From contig JAKBSJ010000002.1 in NCBI GenBank assembly GCA_021844945.1, positions 164,965 through 228,964 on the forward strand: DNA of 64,000 bases. The letters are read 5' to 3'. This document shows positions 63,050 to 64,000 of the stretch, one piece after another. How positions within the stretch are numbered: the stretch's first letter is position 1; the number at the start of each line of letters is the position of its first letter. The stretch is from Thermoplasmata archaeon (lineage in GTDB: Archaea; Thermoplasmatota; Thermoplasmata; Lutacidiplasmatales; UBA184). The notes beneath the pieces were generated by a model that had not been told where the DNA came from, searched no databases, and saw only the letters and a program-made list of their open reading frames with translations. The position numbers were made by a program, and so were the translations under genes.

Positions 63050-64000
63050 TCACGACCGAGGCGTTCGTTCGAACGGGACCTCGCCCAGGAGCGTCCCGGT
63101 GCCGATGGCATCGGCGATGAGCTCGATCTCGGCCGACGGGCTGTGATCCTTGGTCCACGGGCCGACCCGAGACCGAAGCGCCGCGAGCGCGGCCTCGCTT
63201 CCCCGGCCTCCCCGCCGAGGTCGGCGGAGCTCCAGCGCCTGCCCCGCGACGATCCACTCGATCGCCACGATCCGACGGGCGTTGCCCAGGATGCGATGTA
63301 GCTTCGCGCCGGCCCACGCTCCCATGCTGACGAAATCCTCTTGGTCCGCGGACGTGGGAATGCTCTGCGCGCTCGCGGGATGGGCGAGCGTCGCGTTCTC
63401 GTTGACGAGCGCCGCGGCGACGGTCTGCGGGATCATGAACCCGGATTGGAGCCCTCCGGCGGGCGCGAGGAACGCCGGAAGTCCGCGGTTGAGCGCGGGG
63501 TGAACGAGCCGGGAAATCCTCCGCTCCGAGAAGGCGCCGAGGGTGTGGATCGCGAGCGCGAGCGAATCCATTGCCCAGGCGAGAGACTGCCCATGGAAGT
63601 TCCCACCGTTGACGAACTCCCCTTGGAGGAGGAGGGGGTTGTCGGTCGTTGCGTTGAGCTCCCCGTCCAGGACCGCGCGGGCCGCCCGGAGGGCATGGCC
63701 CACCATGGCCAGCACCTGCGGAATGCAACGGAGCGTGTAGGGGTCCTGGCCGATCCACTCGGTGCGCCGGATGGCGAGCTCGCTCCCGGCGAGGAGCGAA
63801 CGCATCGAGCGGGAGATTGCCCGTTCCTCGGGAGCGTTCCGAGCCTCCCCGAGGCGATCGTCGAAGCACTCCGGCGAGCCTTGCAGGGCATCGAAGGTGA
63901 TTCCGGCGGCAATCAGGCCCGCCTCCAGAAGAGCCCGGGACTGATCGACTCCGAGCGCGAGGTAGCTCGTCATCAGCGCCGTTCCATTGACGAGACCGAG
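63050..64000 (-). CDS. hutH: Histidine ammonia-lyase, C-terminal part (runs off window)
   Basis: The visible 316 residues are the C-terminal two thirds of a HAL/PAL-type enzyme, which deaminates histidine to urocanate. The reading frame runs through the window edge (LGLVNGTALMTSYLALGVD), so the MIO-forming ASG lies outside. Visible blocks are QDPYTLRCIPQVLAM, TTDNPLLL, GGNFHGQSLAWAMD and PTSADQEDFVSMG, all standard HAL. No other hut gene is in view. It precedes the molybdate operon on the same strand. Confidence 0.92.
   Translation of the reverse strand, partial: LGLVNGTALMTSYLALGVDQSRALLEAGLIAAGITFDALQGSPECFDDRLGEARNAPEERAISRSMRSLLAGSELAIRRTEWIGQDPYTLRCIPQVLAMVGHALRAARAVLDGELNATTDNPLLLQGEFVNGGNFHGQSLAWAMDSLALAIHTLGAFSERRISRLVHPALNRGLPAFLAPAGGLQSGFMIPQTVAAALVNENATLAHPASAQSIPTSADQEDFVSMGAWAGAKLHRILGNARRIVAIEWIVAGQALELRRPRRGGRGSEAALAALRSRVGPWTKDHSPSAEIELIADAIGTGTLLGEVPFERTPRS

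Overview
The window is a 64 kb piece of a GC-rich archaeal chromosome. The domain is fixed by archaeal-type genes: tyrosyl-tRNA synthetase, ribosomal proteins eL8, eS28 and eL24, RadA, type II methionine aminopeptidase, a PhoU protein fused to an AbrB domain, a bacterio-opsin-activator-type HTH regulator, a two-gene methionine synthase, and an archaeal-sized SRP RNA. Many start codons lie about 25-30 bases after a TATA-like element, so leaderless transcripts look common. Genes inside operons often overlap as ATGA or GTGA and often carry GGAGG/GGGG-type ribosome binding sites. A member or relative of Thermoplasmatota living as an aerobic or microaerobic heterotroph is my inference; no single gene here proves the lineage.

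Layout. 0-8.5 kb: nitrogen metabolism (class III aminotransferase, YtcJ-like amidohydrolase, glutamine synthetase with a divergent Lrp/AsnC regulator), an LsrF-like aldolase/thiolase, truA and tRNA-Leu(CAG). 8.6-20 kb: stress and housekeeping genes (Cys-rich small protein, AhpD-like protein, Dps, U32 protein, chorismate-mutase-like protein, Hsp20, M48 membrane protease, two alpha/beta hydrolases, a frameshifted RNase H-SWIM protein) and a structured RNA candidate with some RNase P-like elements. 20-32 kb: catabolic enzymes (DAO-type oxidase, HpcH/HpaI aldolase, DUF169, HEAT-repeat protein, zinc alcohol dehydrogenase coupled to a Cys/Met PLP enzyme, an iron-ADH homologue that has lost metal ligands) and small redox or zinc proteins. 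32-46 kb: PhoU-AbrB, a sarcosine/opine-oxidase-like pair followed by a divergent glycerate-kinase-like gene, HxlR and SufR-like regulators, DNA glycosylase, Tam-like methyltransferase, aldo/keto reductase, EamA transporter, ThpR, SHMT and a thioesterase. 46-59.5 kb: the information-processing core (SRP RNA, tyrS, rpl7ae-rps28e-rpl24e, a split Cas4-like membrane pair, ndk, sua5, map, split metE, malic enzyme, purC, radA). 59.4-63 kb: a molybdate/tungstate ABC operon with its own ModE-type regulator. It ends in the C-terminal part of histidine ammonia-lyase.

How the genes fit together. Several loci break down or interconvert amino compounds (hutH, the SoxAB/HcnBC-like oxidase, DAO, aminotransferase, amidohydrolase), with glutamine synthetase, SHMT, methionine synthase and malic enzyme on the assimilation side. 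The most unusual items are the two-gene Cas4-like nuclease in which both halves carry a membrane helix, the perfect 10-bp inverted repeat at the wtpA start, a 14-bp palindromic TATA box shared by two divergent genes, SRP RNA with a UGAC loop, an eL24 with a roughly 100-residue tail, and enzyme homologues with lost active-site residues. I saw no CRISPR array, insertion sequence, integrase or prophage.
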